Source: Alkalibacterium olivapovliticus
GTDB taxonomy: Bacteria > Bacillota > Bacilli > Lactobacillales > Carnobacteriaceae_A
NCBI RefSeq assembly: GCF_003003275.1
Contig: NZ_PVTO01000020.1
Span: forward strand, 1-49,269
DNA length: 49,269 nt
Reading direction: 5' to 3'
Numbering within the stretch: position 1 is the stretch's first letter; the number at the start of each line of letters is the position of its first letter. Below the pieces are notes generated by a model. It did not search any database, was not told where the DNA came from, and saw only the letters and a program-made list of their open reading frames with translations. Of this stretch, positions 26,162-34,634 are shown one piece after another. The translations under genes were made by a program, and so were the position numbers.

Positions 26162-27013
26162 TTAGTTAGAGCGCTGATTCCATGCGGCCTGAGCCACCTG
26201 TTCAGCCAAAATTGCTGTAGTGATCGACCCGACTCCCCCAGGGACGGGGGTAACAGCGGATGCTTTTGCAAAGACTTCGTCGTATTTGACATCTCCGACT
26301 GGTTTGCCGTCTTTGTATCCAAATCCGACATCCACTACGACAGCCCCTTCTTTAATGTAGTCAGCCGTGACCAGTTCGACAGCCCCCGTTGCTGAAATGA
26401 CGATATCAGCCTGACGCGTGTACTGTTTAACATCTTTCGTTTTAATGTGCACATTCGCAACACTTGCTTCCCGGTTCAACAGCATGATTGTCAATGGTTT
26501 CCCCACCACAGGACTACTGCCGATTACACACACATCTTTTCCTTCTACTTCTATATCATAAAAATCAAGGAGAGCCATGACGGCTTTAGGTGTACTCGGA
26601 AAAAGAGCGATCGGATCATTCTCAACTAACCGTCCCAGATTTTCAGGTGTCAGCCCGTCAATATCCTTGTTTGAGTCTAAACAGCGGGCAACGTCATTAC
26701 GTGAAAGAGTCCCCGGAAGAGGCTGCATCACTAACACCCCATGAATATCAGTATTCTTGTTTAATGAGTCGAGAGCCTGAAGAATTTCTTCAGAGCTTGT
26801 TTCCTCTTTAAAGATAACGGGTTCTACTGCTATTCCCGCACGCTGCATCGTTTTGATCGCTGCGTTCTCATAGGAAACAGAGGATTCGTCATCCCCCACT
26901 CTTACAATAGCCAGAGTCGGGTAACAGTCAATCTTTTTCAAATCCTCAATCGTCTTTTCTGTCTGCTGAAGTAATGCTTTTGCTACAGGTTTGCCTCGTA
27001 ATTCCTTAGTCAT
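26162..27013 (-). CDS. folD: Methylene-THF dehydrogenase FolD, cyclohydrolase site altered
   Basis: A 283-residue FolD. The C-terminal Rossmann half is intact (CVIGSSPVVGKPLTIMLLNR, VVDVGFGYKDGKPVGDV, TPVPGGVGSITTAIL). In the usual YVxxKxK motif the catalytic Lys (Lys54 of E. coli, Lys56 of the human enzyme) is replaced: SYENAAIKT has Ala52 there. The conserved Gln of VQLPLP is also displaced (VMQPLP). The Asp of DIDG is kept. This predicts a good dehydrogenase but a poor cyclohydrolase. A separate cyclohydrolase candidate, FchA, is encoded next to it. Confidence 0.9.
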   Translation of the reverse strand: MTKELRGKPVAKALLQQTEKTIEDLKKIDCYPTLAIVRVGDDESSVSYENAAIKTMQRAGIAVEPVIFKEETSSEEILQALDSLNKNTDIHGVLVMQPLPGTLSRNDVARCLDSNKDIDGLTPENLGRLVENDPIALFPSTPKAVMALLDFYDIEVEGKDVCVIGSSPVVGKPLTIMLLNREASVANVHIKTKDVKQYTRQADIVISATGAVELVTADYIKEGAVVVDVGFGYKDGKPVGDVKYDEVFAKASAVTPVPGGVGSITTAILAEQVAQAAWNQRSN

Positions 27014-27050
27014 AAAGTCCCTCCATCTTAAGTAACTGATCGATTAACAA

Positions 27051-27085
27051 ATGAGCAGTACTTATTCACCCTAAGTACTGCTCAT
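27051..27085 (-). terminator. Perfect 14-bp hairpin between fchA and folD
   Basis: Arms 27051-27064 and 27072-27085 are perfectly complementary with a 7-nt loop. The minus-strand tail is TTTGTTAAT, a weak U-tract, so this may be a partial terminator or a processing stem that lowers folD and fthC relative to fhs and fchA. Confidence 0.6.
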
Positions 27086-27094
27086 CTTTAAAAA

Positions 27095-27745
27095 CTATAG
27101 TGAATCCGGCCACTCATTTTTCTCAAGAAAATAATTGATTGTTTCACGCAGCTCCTGCACTTTCTTTTTCCCGCTGGCGACGCGCTCAAAAGCTTTATCT
27201 TCTATAACGACTCGTTCGGCTTCATCGGATAATAGCTTTGTGTTAATTGTAACGTTTAATACAGCCGTTTCCAATACCGTTTCGATAAATAAAGCAGCAA
27301 CCATTAAATCGTTGATGATTGTTCCGCTCATTTTCATTCGTGTCAGCTGTTCAAGCAAACCAATTAGTTCGTGGCTTTTATCCAGCATCGTGAGAGGCGG
27401 CTGAGCTGCTCCCCGGATCGCTTTTTCAACTGCTTCCTGTCTAATTTCTTTTTCTCCAGGTGTTTCTTTGGGCAATTTATAGGCCATCAGCACCGGTTCG
27501 AAGGCAACGGCATCATCTTTTGCCAGTTGTTCAAAAAACGATCGCGCGCTCTGTGCCTGATCCAGTACCTGTTTTATGTCATCAGCGTGCTCTGTGTATT
27601 TCTTTTTATCTTTTTGAATATCAGCGACCATTCGGATAAGAGCAGCACTCATAGAACCAATGTAAGCTGCTGCGCTTCCTCCACCTGGTGTGCCCTCTTT
27701 TTTTCCTAATTCCGTTAAATAATGCTCGATCGTCAATTCGTTCAT
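27095..27745 (-). CDS. fchA: Cyclodeaminase/cyclohydrolase family protein FchA
   Basis: A 216-residue, mainly helical protein of the FTCD_C/FchA family. GTPGGGSAAAYIGSMSAALIRMV near the N-terminus is the signature, and AVEKAIRGAAQPPLTML follows. It hydrolyses 5,10-methenyl-THF to 10-formyl-THF, or releases ammonia from formimino-THF. I start at the ATG at 27745, with AAGGGGGA upstream, because the longer frame runs into the fhs end. No histidine or purine degradation genes are nearby, so the cyclohydrolase role with Fhs and FolD is more likely. Confidence 0.88.
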   Translation of the reverse strand: MNELTIEHYLTELGKKEGTPGGGSAAAYIGSMSAALIRMVADIQKDKKKYTEHADDIKQVLDQAQSARSFFEQLAKDDAVAFEPVLMAYKLPKETPGEKEIRQEAVEKAIRGAAQPPLTMLDKSHELIGLLEQLTRMKMSGTIINDLMVAALFIETVLETAVLNVTINTKLLSDEAERVVIEDKAFERVASGKKKVQELRETINYFLEKNEWPDSL

Positions 27746-27758
27746 ATTCTTTCCCCCT

Positions 27759-29429
27759 TTAAAACAATCCGGAGATTTTACCTTCATCATTTACATCCAC
27801 CTGGACAGCAGACGGCACTTTAGGTAAACCCGGCATCCGCATGATGTTGCCTGTGAGTACAACAATAAAGCCCGCACCGGCTGAGACAGTCAGATCTCTT
27901 ATATTAACTTTGAATCCAGTCGGCCGTCCAAGAGCCGTTGCATTGTCTGACAATGAATACTGAGTTTTAGCCATACAGATCGGCAAGTCGCCATAACCTA
28001 ATTTTTCCAGTCGTCTGGCCATTGTTCTTGCTTTTTTAGTCCATTCTGTTCCTTCACCACCATAGACGGACTGGACGATTTTTTCTACTTTTTCTTCTAT
28101 TGGATCACTTAATTCATACGCATAACTCAGCGTTGATTCGCTTTCAGTCAATTTAACGACTTCTTCAGCTAATTCAATACCGCCTTCTCCACCTTCTGCC
28201 CAGACATTTGACTGGACCACTTTGCTGCCGGTGTCTTCGATGGCTTTTTTCAGTACATCCAATTCTTCCTGTGTATCACCAGGGAATGCATTGATTGCTA
28301 CGATAGCCGGTAAAGAGAAAGTGCCCTGGATGTTTTCAATGTGTTTCAACAGGTTAGGCATTCCTTTTCTAAGGGCTTCAGTGTTTTCTTCAGCCAAATC
28401 AGTCTTTTTAACCCCACCATGCATTTTAAGCGCACGAATCGTTGCAACAATAACGACGGCATCCGGTTTGATGCCACCCATACGGCATTTGATATCGATA
28501 AATTTTTCGGCACCCAGATCGGCTCCGAATCCAGCCTCAGTGACCACATAATCCGCGTGCGCCAAAGCCATTTTAGTCGCCAGCAGACTATTACATCCGT
28601 GAGCGATATTGGCGAATGGTCCGCCATGGATAAATACAGGCGTATGTTCAAGCGTTTGAACCAAATTCGGTTTAAGAGCGTCTTTCAGTAAAGCGGCAAC
28701 TGCGCCTTGAGCATTCAGCTCACCTAGTCTGACAGGTTCATTGTCAAACGTATAGCCGATCAGGCAGTCTTTCAACTTCCCTTTCATTTCAGCCATTGAG
28801 CTGGACAGGCAGAGGACGGCCATTATTTCTGATGCAACTGTAATGTCGAATCCATCTTCTCTAGGCATCCCATTTGTGCGAGCACCGATTCCACTGATGA
28901 TCGAGCGCAGCTGACGGTCATTCATATCGATTGCACGTCTCCATGTGACTCGACGCGGATCGATATTCAGCTCGTTTCCTTGATAAATATGGTTATCGAT
29001 CATGGCCGCTACTAAATTATTGGCGGCTCCAATGGCATGAATATCGCCCGTGAAGTGCAGATTAATATCCTCCATTGGAATAACCTGCGCATACCCGCCT
29101 CCAGCTGCGCCCCCTTTTATGCCAAAAACTGGTCCAAGTGACGGTTCACGTAATGCAATAGCTGTTTTTTTACCTATTTTCTGGAGGGCATCTCCCAAAC
29201 CAACAGAAGTCGTGGTTTTACCTTCTCCAGCAGGAGTAGGATTGATAGCTGTAACAAGAATCAGCTTTCCGTCTTTTCCTGTAGTATTATGTAGTGCGCT
29301 GTAATCAACTGTTGCTTTATATTTCCCATAATGCTCTAAGGCATCCTCTTCGATCCCTAACCTCTGCGCGATTTCTCCAATTTGGAAAATGTCTGTTGCC
29401 TGAGCTATTTCAATGTCACTTTTTACCAT
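27759..29429 (-). CDS. fhs: Formate--tetrahydrofolate ligase
   Basis: A 556-residue ligase making 10-formyl-THF from formate, THF and [23 protein letters not shown] is the ATP loop; [34 protein letters not shown] and [13 protein letters not shown] are standard. The ATG at 29429 follows AGGAGGGG. Fhs feeds one-carbon units into fchA, folD and fthC below it. A TG-extended TATACT (29524-29529) is a possible -10; the TTGACT upstream is 21 bp away, which is too far to be ideal. Confidence 0.96.
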   Translation of the reverse strand: MVKSDIEIAQATDIFQIGEIAQRLGIEEDALEHYGKYKATVDYSALHNTTGKDGKLILVTAINPTPAGEGKTTTSVGLGDALQKIGKKTAIALREPSLGPVFGIKGGAAGGGYAQVIPMEDINLHFTGDIHAIGAANNLVAAMIDNHIYQGNELNIDPRRVTWRRAIDMNDRQLRSIISGIGARTNGMPREDGFDITVASEIMAVLCLSSSMAEMKGKLKDCLIGYTFDNEPVRLGELNAQGAVAALLKDALKPNLVQTLEHTPVFIHGGPFANIAHGCNSLLATKMALAHADYVVTEAGFGADLGAEKFIDIKCRMGGIKPDAVVIVATIRALKMHGGVKKTDLAEENTEALRKGMPNLLKHIENIQGTFSLPAIVAINAFPGDTQEELDVLKKAIEDTGSKVVQSNVWAEGGEGGIELAEEVVKLTESESTLSYAYELSDPIEEKVEKIVQSVYGGEGTEWTKKARTMARRLEKLGYGDLPICMAKTQYSLSDNATALGRPTGFKVNIRDLTVSAGAGFIVVLTGNIMRMPGLPKVPSAVQVDVNDEGKISGLF

Positions 29430-29679
29430 TCTTACCCCTCCTGTATAATATAATAGACTAGTCCCTTTAAGGACAACCACCCTTTTGTAAATGGTTACAT
29501 ACTGAATTCATTTTTACTTTTTCAGTATAACATAGAGTTAACCCTTGCCCAGTCAATTTTCTTTTTTCTATTCGTTTTCACCTTTTCATAAATAATCTCC
29601 AGCACTTGATGAGAAACAATCGACTTTTATTCATAAATTTCGTATCATAAGGATATAAGAACATAGAGGAGGACCTAGT

Positions 29680-29901
29680 TTGAAAATAATTGACCGCGCG
29701 GCGTTGACCATTCTCATTATCGGTGGGATCCATTTATTACTTATCGGTTTAATTGGTTTTAATGTAGTAGAAACAGCATTTGGCGATCCAGAGCAGTGGG
29801 GTGTTCGCATTGTTTATATCCTTATCGGCTTAAGTGCGTTATGGTGCTTTAAATATTATTCATTTACCCCAAGAGGCGGGAGTCGTTTGAAAGACCGTTA
29901 A
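29680..29901 (+). CDS. DUF378 small membrane protein (YuzA-like)
   Basis: A 73-residue protein with two membrane helices, carrying the DUF378 pattern: IIDRAALTILIIGGIHLLLIGLIGFN, FGDPEQWGVRIVYILIGLSALW. Function unknown. The start is TTG, with GAGGAGG 7 nt upstream. It stands alone between fhs and ald. Confidence 0.85.
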   Translation: MKIIDRAALTILIIGGIHLLLIGLIGFNVVETAFGDPEQWGVRIVYILIGLSALWCFKYYSFTPRGGSRLKDR

Positions 29902-29914
29902 TTGACTACAGTAA

Positions 29915-29944
29915 AAAAGCTCATCCCCGCGGATGAGCTTTTTA
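29915..29944. terminator. Bidirectional terminator between DUF378 gene and ald
   Basis: AAAAGCTCATCC/GGATGAGCTTTT with a CCGC loop and A/T tracts on both sides. It serves the two convergent genes. Confidence 0.92.
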
Positions 29945-30001
29945 TGTGGAAGGGGCGAAACAGAATCACCCAATCGTTCTATTCCGTTTATCTATCTATG
30001 A

Positions 30002-31117
30002 TCAATTAAGCAATGTCCCTAACTCAACGTAGTCATAGTTCAACTCGTTTGCCACAGCTTCATTGGTTATTTTCCCTTTATAGCTATTGATACCTGTCGC
30101 AAGTACCGGATTTTTAGTTACGGCCTTTTCGACGCCCAAATCGGCGAGCTGGAGTGCGTAGAGGATCGTATCGTTTGTCAGTGCGATAGTCGACGTCTTG
30201 GGTACAGCACCAGGGATATTAGCAACTGCATAATGAAGGACTCCGTGCTTTTCGACGGTTGGCTGATCATGTGTAGTCGGCTCATCCATCGTCTCAAAAT
30301 TCCCACCCTGATCGATTGCTATATCCACAACAACTGTTCCTTTTTTCATTGACTTGATCATCTCTTCAGTCACCAGTTTAGGTGCTTTCCGTCCTGGTAT
30401 CAGCACAGCACCAATAACTAAATCAGAGTTTTTAACCGCTTTTGCGATATTAGAGGGTGTAGAAGCAAGTGTTTGTATGTCTCTGCCGAACAAGCGAGTC
30501 AATTCTCTCATCCGTTCCGGATTCAATTCGATAATGTTGACTTTTGCCCGCATACCGATTGCCATTCGAGCAGCATTTTCACCGGCAACGCCTCCACCTA
30601 AAATCGTGACTGTCCCACTTTCGACACCTGGCACACCGCCTAAAAGCATGCCGATACCACCCGCATGTTTTTCCAGATAGTGCGCCCCTATTTGAACAGA
30701 CATTCTGCCTGCAACTTCACTCATCGGTGTCAACAATGGCAGCTTGCCATTCTTCTCAACTGTCTCGTATCCGATGGCTGTCACTTCGTTCTCGACTAAA
30801 GCCTTCGCCAGTTCCGGAGCAGCTGACAGATGCAGGTACGTGAATAGGATAAGGCCTTTTCTAAAATACGTATACTCTTCTTTTAACGGCTCTTTGACCT
30901 TCATGATCATATCTGACTGATTCCATACCGCGCTGGCTGACTCAGACAGTTCTGCTCCACTATTAGTGTAAAGGTCATCTTCAAATCCACTGCCGACTCC
31001 GGCATTTTTTTCAATAAGTACACGATGACCATTATCGATCAGTCGTTTAACATTAAAAGGTGTAAGTGCAACACGGAATTCATTATTTTTAATTTCTTTT
31101 GGAACGCCAATTATCAT
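30002..31117 (-). CDS. ald: Alanine dehydrogenase
   Basis: A 371-residue NAD-dependent dehydrogenase that interconverts alanine and pyruvate plus ammonia. It opens [19 protein letters not shown], has the substrate-binding KVKEP and LHLSA, and the Rossmann [19 protein letters not shown]. Third gene of an apparent mgsA-membrane protein-ald unit (24-bp gap, AAAGGA site). Confidence 0.96.
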   Translation of the reverse strand: MIIGVPKEIKNNEFRVALTPFNVKRLIDNGHRVLIEKNAGVGSGFEDDLYTNSGAELSESASAVWNQSDMIMKVKEPLKEEYTYFRKGLILFTYLHLSAAPELAKALVENEVTAIGYETVEKNGKLPLLTPMSEVAGRMSVQIGAHYLEKHAGGIGMLLGGVPGVESGTVTILGGGVAGENAARMAIGMRAKVNIIELNPERMRELTRLFGRDIQTLASTPSNIAKAVKNSDLVIGAVLIPGRKAPKLVTEEMIKSMKKGTVVVDIAIDQGGNFETMDEPTTHDQPTVEKHGVLHYAVANIPGAVPKTSTIALTNDTILYALQLADLGVEKAVTKNPVLATGINSYKGKITNEAVANELNYDYVELGTLLN

Positions 31118-31141
31118 AGGGACAATCCTTTCATAAATAAG

Positions 31142-31339
31142 TTATATAATAAAGTATGTCAAACACAGTAAGAGCCCCATGATGATAAACAGTAACCCGC
31201 CTACCTTATGAAGCTTTGGAAACCACTCAGGGAATTGACTATCTGTTCCTGCCCGGTGATGACCGGTTTTCTTTTTATCTGAGTACTTAAATGAAATATA
31301 GCCGTAAACGATCAGAGCCAATCCAACTAATAACAGCAT
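31142..31339 (-). CDS. Small two-helix membrane protein, unknown
   Basis: A 65-residue protein with membrane segments at about 2-17 and 46-64. A basic loop lies between (SDKKKTGHHRAG). AAAGGGGCG precedes the ATG. It starts 12 bp after mgsA and ends 24 bp before ald, so it is probably expressed with both. I do not recognise a family. Confidence 0.7.
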   Translation of the reverse strand: MLLLVGLALIVYGYISFKYSDKKKTGHHRAGTDSQFPEWFPKLHKVGGLLFIIMGLLLCLTYFII

Positions 31340-31351
31340 ATTACCGCCCCT

Positions 31352-31774
31352 TTAAAAATGTAGAGAATCACGGTCTTGTCCTCTGGAAACGTCACGCCAG
31401 TCATAAAATCCAGCGTCCAGTCCTCTAAGCAGGACTTCTGCCGATCCCATATTCGTTGCCAGTGGAATTTCATACACATCGCATAGACGTAAAAGTGCTG
31501 AAATGTCCGGTTCATGCGCTTGTGAGGTCAATGGGTCACGGATAAAAATCACCAGATCCATTTTATTATCAGATATATAAGCACCGATCTGCTGATCACC
31601 ACCAAGTGGACCTGATTTGAACCGGTGTATATCCAACCCGGTTTCTTCTGCAATACGAGAACCTGTCGTGCCCGTTGCAAACAAGTTGTGTTTCTCAAGA
31701 ATGAGCTTGTACGCCTCTGTGATTTTCACTATATCGTCTTTCTTCTTATCATGTGCAATCAACGCAATATTCAT
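31352..31774 (-). CDS. mgsA: Methylglyoxal synthase
   Basis: A 140-residue enzyme that converts dihydroxyacetone phosphate to methylglyoxal and phosphate, a bypass relieving sugar-phosphate stress. It has [34 protein letters not shown] with the catalytic Asp, and [17 protein letters not shown]-extended TATGAT (31813-31818) is the likely -10. First gene of the three-gene unit. Confidence 0.95.
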   Translation of the reverse strand: MNIALIAHDKKKDDIVKITEAYKLILEKHNLFATGTTGSRIAEETGLDIHRFKSGPLGGDQQIGAYISDNKMDLVIFIRDPLTSQAHEPDISALLRLCDVYEIPLATNMGSAEVLLRGLDAGFYDWRDVSRGQDRDSLHF

Positions 31775-31943
31775 TTACTGTTTTCCTCCTTTAAAAAGGA
31801 TCTATTTTTCACATCATAACATAAACTGAAGAGTTTTATCGTACAAAAAAGTTGACTGAACAAGGGGCTTCAAATCGTTTCACTTGCCCGAATAATTTTG
31901 AGTCGATACACTATAAATAGATCAAACAAGGAGGAATTTGAAT

Positions 31944-32462
31944 ATGAGCAAAAAAGTAGCTGTCGTTATAACTAAGTTATTTGAAGATGTGGAATTCACT
32001 TCGCCTAAAGAAGAATTGGAAGGTGGCGGACACACGATCACCACTATCGGTTTCGAGGCTGGTGAAACAGTAGAAGGTAAAAAAGGGGAAGCATCAGTGA
32101 CCATCGATAAAGGGATTGATGACGTTTCTCCAGAAGACTTTGATGCTTTACTGATTCCAGGTGGCTTTTCACCCGATCAGTTGCGTAAAGATGACCGTTT
32201 CCTGGCATTTACCAAAGCATTCTCCGATGACAGAAAGCCCATCTTCTCAATCTGTCACGGCCCTCAATTACTGATTAATGCGGAAGTTGTAAAAGGCAAA
32301 GATATTACTGCCGTTAAACAAGTAGCGGTTGATTTAAAAAATGCCGGCGCAAACTTTTATGACAAGGAAGTCGTTATTGATGAGTCCGGACTGATCTCAA
32401 GTCGTACACCAGATGATTTACCTGCATTCAATAAAGCTATGATCGATGCACTTAGTGAGTAA
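31944..32462 (+). CDS. DJ-1/PfpI family protein (glyoxalase/protease-like)
   Basis: A 172-residue class I glutamine-amidotransferase-fold protein. The nucleophile elbow is PIFSICHGPQLLI with the expected Cys, and KLFEDVEFTSPKEELEGGG carries the acidic active-site region. Relatives (YfkM, PfpI) are stress proteins; some detoxify glyoxals. It is divergent from methylglyoxal synthase, an appealing link but unproven. I use the ATG at 31944, 9 nt after AGGAGG, not the TTG at 31938. Confidence 0.88.
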   Translation: MSKKVAVVITKLFEDVEFTSPKEELEGGGHTITTIGFEAGETVEGKKGEASVTIDKGIDDVSPEDFDALLIPGGFSPDQLRKDDRFLAFTKAFSDDRKPIFSICHGPQLLINAEVVKGKDITAVKQVAVDLKNAGANFYDKEVVIDESGLISSRTPDDLPAFNKAMIDALSE

Positions 32463-32520
32463 ATTATTATTTTCAAGGGCTAAATGCTTAGACAATTTTA
32501 AGGATTTAACTTGACCAATT

Positions 32521-32740
32521 TGATACACTATCAATGTGGAAATAAAGTACACCTTTCTTTTCTCCCCAAAAGAAGTTTAACTGGATCCCCCGAAACAGTT
32601 AAGCAGTCTTTGAAAAGAAAACTCATTTGATACCACAATTCTTTCTCCCCGGATTGAATAGTTTATACTCAAATGAAATAGAGACTTTACGTCTTATCCC
32701 CAACCGTCTTTTCTAGAGGAAAAGGCGGTTATTTTATTTG
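32521..32740 (+). ncRNA. Candidate small RNA with C-rich (anti-SD) loops
   Basis: A TG-extended -10 (TACACT, 32524-32529) would start an RNA of about 200 nt. It has hairpin A (32555-32561 with 32568-32574, loop CUCCCC), hairpin B (32577-32583 with 32596-32602, loop containing AUCCCCC), hairpin C (CAUUUGA/UCAAAUG, inner CAAUUC/GGAUUG stem, loop with UCUCCCC) and UAUCCCC at 32695-32701. It ends in a 12-bp terminator (32702-32730) with a U-rich tail. Exposed CUCCCC motifs are typical of Firmicutes RNAs that pair with Shine-Dalgarno sequences. There is no good -35, so existence is inferred. Confidence 0.5.
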
Positions 32741-32857
32741 CCGTAGTGCTTCGCATCTGCTAGAACATAAACCTATGATTTATCATGAATTGGTCATAAT
32801 TAATTCAAATTTTAATACTATACTTTACTCATACCCACAACAACCAACTTATTTTTT

Positions 32858-32932
32858 GGTAACAACACTCCTCCAAGTGTTTGTTACCACTCCTTTTTTA
32901 CCACTTGTCGATTTGTCGGCAGGTGGTTTTTT
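32858..32932 (+). terminator. Two tandem terminators upstream of metN
   Basis: Two hairpins each followed by a T-run lie back to back. They either insulate metNIQ or belong to an attenuated long leader. Confidence 0.75.
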
Positions 32933-32952
32933 CTGTCTAAAATTCCCTTTAA

Positions 32953-32971
32953 AAACAATATTGTTTATAAT
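32953..32971 (+). promoter_or_regulatory. Possible metN promoter with 14-bp palindromic operator
   Basis: A perfect 14-bp palindrome AAACAATATTGTTT (32953-32966) abuts TATAAT (32966-32971). The -35 is poor, which is common where an activator or repressor acts. The regulator is unknown. Confidence 0.45.
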
Positions 32972-33196
32972 AATCTTTTATAGCACCCTCTTATCCCATT
33001 GCCCAAAACAGGCTGTTCTTCTTATTCTAACAGTCTTCAGAGACCTTTTGTGTTTTTTCAGCGTACTCAATTTAATAATGACCGGGTATTCATTAAAAGG
33101 AATAAGCTCTGTTTTTATTGCTTACCTTTTATTTACTCCCTATAATTAGCTGTGTTGTTTAAACAGCGACGTGCTAAAAGGAGGTCTATAGACACT

Positions 33197-33934
33197 TTGA
33201 TCAAACTCCAACACATCGAAAAAACTTTTTATAGTAAACAAACTGAATTCACAGCTTTGAGTAATATAAACTTATCGATTGAAAGCGGGGAATCTTTCGG
33301 GGTCATTGGAGAAAGTGGTGCAGGAAAGTCTACTTTACTTCGAATGATCAATGCACTTGAATCTCCAGATAAAGGATCGGTAAGTGTGGATGATGTCAAT
33401 TTGACTCAGCTGTCAAAGAAAAAACTCAGACTGCAGCAGAAACAGATCGGTATGATTTTTCAGCAGTTCAATCTGCTTAACAATAAAACAGTAGCCGACA
33501 ATGTACGCTTGCCACTTACCCTGCATAAGTACCCTAATGCTTTAACAGTTGATGAGGTGCTGGACTTTGTTGGATTAGCCGACAAGAAAAACAATTACCC
33601 TCAGGAACTAAGCGGTGGTCAGAAACAGCGAGTAGGTATTGCCAGGGCACTTATCACACGTCCAAAATTATTATTATGTGATGAACCCACTTCTGCCCTT
33701 GATCAGAATACGACTGAAGAAATTGTCGAGGTGCTTAAAAAGGCTCATGAGGAATTTAAAATGACGATCGTAGTCGTGACACATGAACTACTTGTCATTA
33801 AAGCTTTGTGTCAGCGTGCCGCCTTGATGGAGCAAGGTCAAATCAGGCAGATCGTACAGGTCAACCGTTGTGAGAGCAAAGAAATCGTTGTTCCCTATCT
33901 GGAACGGGCAATCGAGGTGCTGACACATGACTGA
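33197..33934 (+). CDS. metN: Methionine ABC transporter ATP-binding protein, short form
   Basis: A 245-residue ABC ATPase of the MetN type: Walker A GESGAGKSTLLR, Q-loop MIFQQFNLL, signature LSGGQKQRVGIARAL, Walker B LLLCDEPTSALD, and VVTHE. Standard MetN has about 340 residues, the last 95 being the NIL domain that binds methionine and shuts transport (trans-inhibition). That domain is absent here. The start is TTG at 33197 (MIKLQHIEKTF), 12 nt after AAAAGGAGG. The stop overlaps metI by 8 bp. Confidence 0.85.
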   Translation: MIKLQHIEKTFYSKQTEFTALSNINLSIESGESFGVIGESGAGKSTLLRMINALESPDKGSVSVDDVNLTQLSKKKLRLQQKQIGMIFQQFNLLNNKTVADNVRLPLTLHKYPNALTVDEVLDFVGLADKKNNYPQELSGGQKQRVGIARALITRPKLLLCDEPTSALDQNTTEEIVEVLKKAHEEFKMTIVVVTHELLVIKALCQRAALMEQGQIRQIVQVNRCESKEIVVPYLERAIEVLTHD

Positions 33935-34613
33935 GTCCATTTCGCTATACATTGAACGTGTCATTGAATTTTCGCCACGGTTGATTGAAAGTTTATGGGA
34001 AACAGGAATCATGCTGTTTTTTGCCATGATTGCTGCCATACTGCTTGGGATTCCTGTGGGAACACTGCTTTATCTGACAGCCGACACCCGACCGATGGCC
34101 AATCGTTTCCTGAATCGCCTACTAAATATACTGGTCAATATTATTCGTTCATTCCCGTTTCTTCTATTAGTGGTCGCCATGCAGCCCTTTATCAGGCAAG
34201 TGTATGGTCGAGCAACAGGAGACCCTATTGCCGCATCATTTCCAATGGTTGTTATTGCTATTGCTCTGTATGCCCGTTTTGTTGAACAATCTCTGATGGA
34301 AGTACCACGGGGCATTACAGAGACCGCACAATCAATGGGCGCGACGAACTGGCAGCTAGTCTGGAAATTCCTGTACGTCGAAGCAAGGAGCAGCCTGGTT
34401 ATCGGCTTTACCACTGCCGTCATCAGTTTTGTCTCCTACTCCACTATCATGGGTGTGGTCGGAGGCGGCGGAATCGGGGACTTCGCTATACGGTACGGTT
34501 ACCAGCGTTACGAAACAGATATTATGTACACCGCTATTGTGCTGATTATCATATTAGTTGAGATCTTCCAGTGGCTGGGATTGAAATTGGCAAAAAGAAT
34601 AGATAAAAGATAG
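33927..34613 (+). CDS. metI: Methionine ABC transporter permease
   Basis: A 228-residue permease with about five helices. The family pattern is clear: LWETGIMLFFAMIAAILLGIPVG, NIIRSFPFLLLVV, ARFVEQSLMEVPRGITETAQSMGA with the coupling EAxxxGA-like loop, and STIMGVVGGGGIGDFAIRYG. It pairs with MetN and MetQ. Confidence 0.93.
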   Translation: MTESISLYIERVIEFSPRLIESLWETGIMLFFAMIAAILLGIPVGTLLYLTADTRPMANRFLNRLLNILVNIIRSFPFLLLVVAMQPFIRQVYGRATGDPIAASFPMVVIAIALYARFVEQSLMEVPRGITETAQSMGATNWQLVWKFLYVEARSSLVIGFTTAVISFVSYSTIMGVVGGGGIGDFAIRYGYQRYETDIMYTAIVLIIILVEIFQWLGLKLAKRIDKR

Positions 34614-34634
34614 TAAATATAAAGGAGAAAAAAG

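Larger units (their letters stand above)
32741..33196 (+). other. metNIQ upstream region with tandem terminators
   Basis: No gene is convincing here; a 124-codon frame crosses two terminators. GGTAACAACACT/AGTGTTTGTTACC plus T6 (32858-32899) and ACCACTTG/CAGGTGGT plus T6 (32900-32932) stand in tandem. Then comes the 14-bp palindrome before TATAAT. I found no S-box, SMK or T-box signature by eye. Confidence 0.5.

Noticed and set aside
29430-29560. ZTP (pfl) riboswitch before fhs
   Set aside because: fhs is a common target, but the conserved pfl blocks are absent; only short hairpins are seen.
32775-33149. 124-codon plus-strand frame before metN
   Set aside because: It crosses two intrinsic terminators and a promoter, lacks a ribosome binding site and has no domain.
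32463-33196. S-box or SMK riboswitch for metNIQ
   Set aside because: No conserved SAM riboswitch core could be found by eye in either part of the region.
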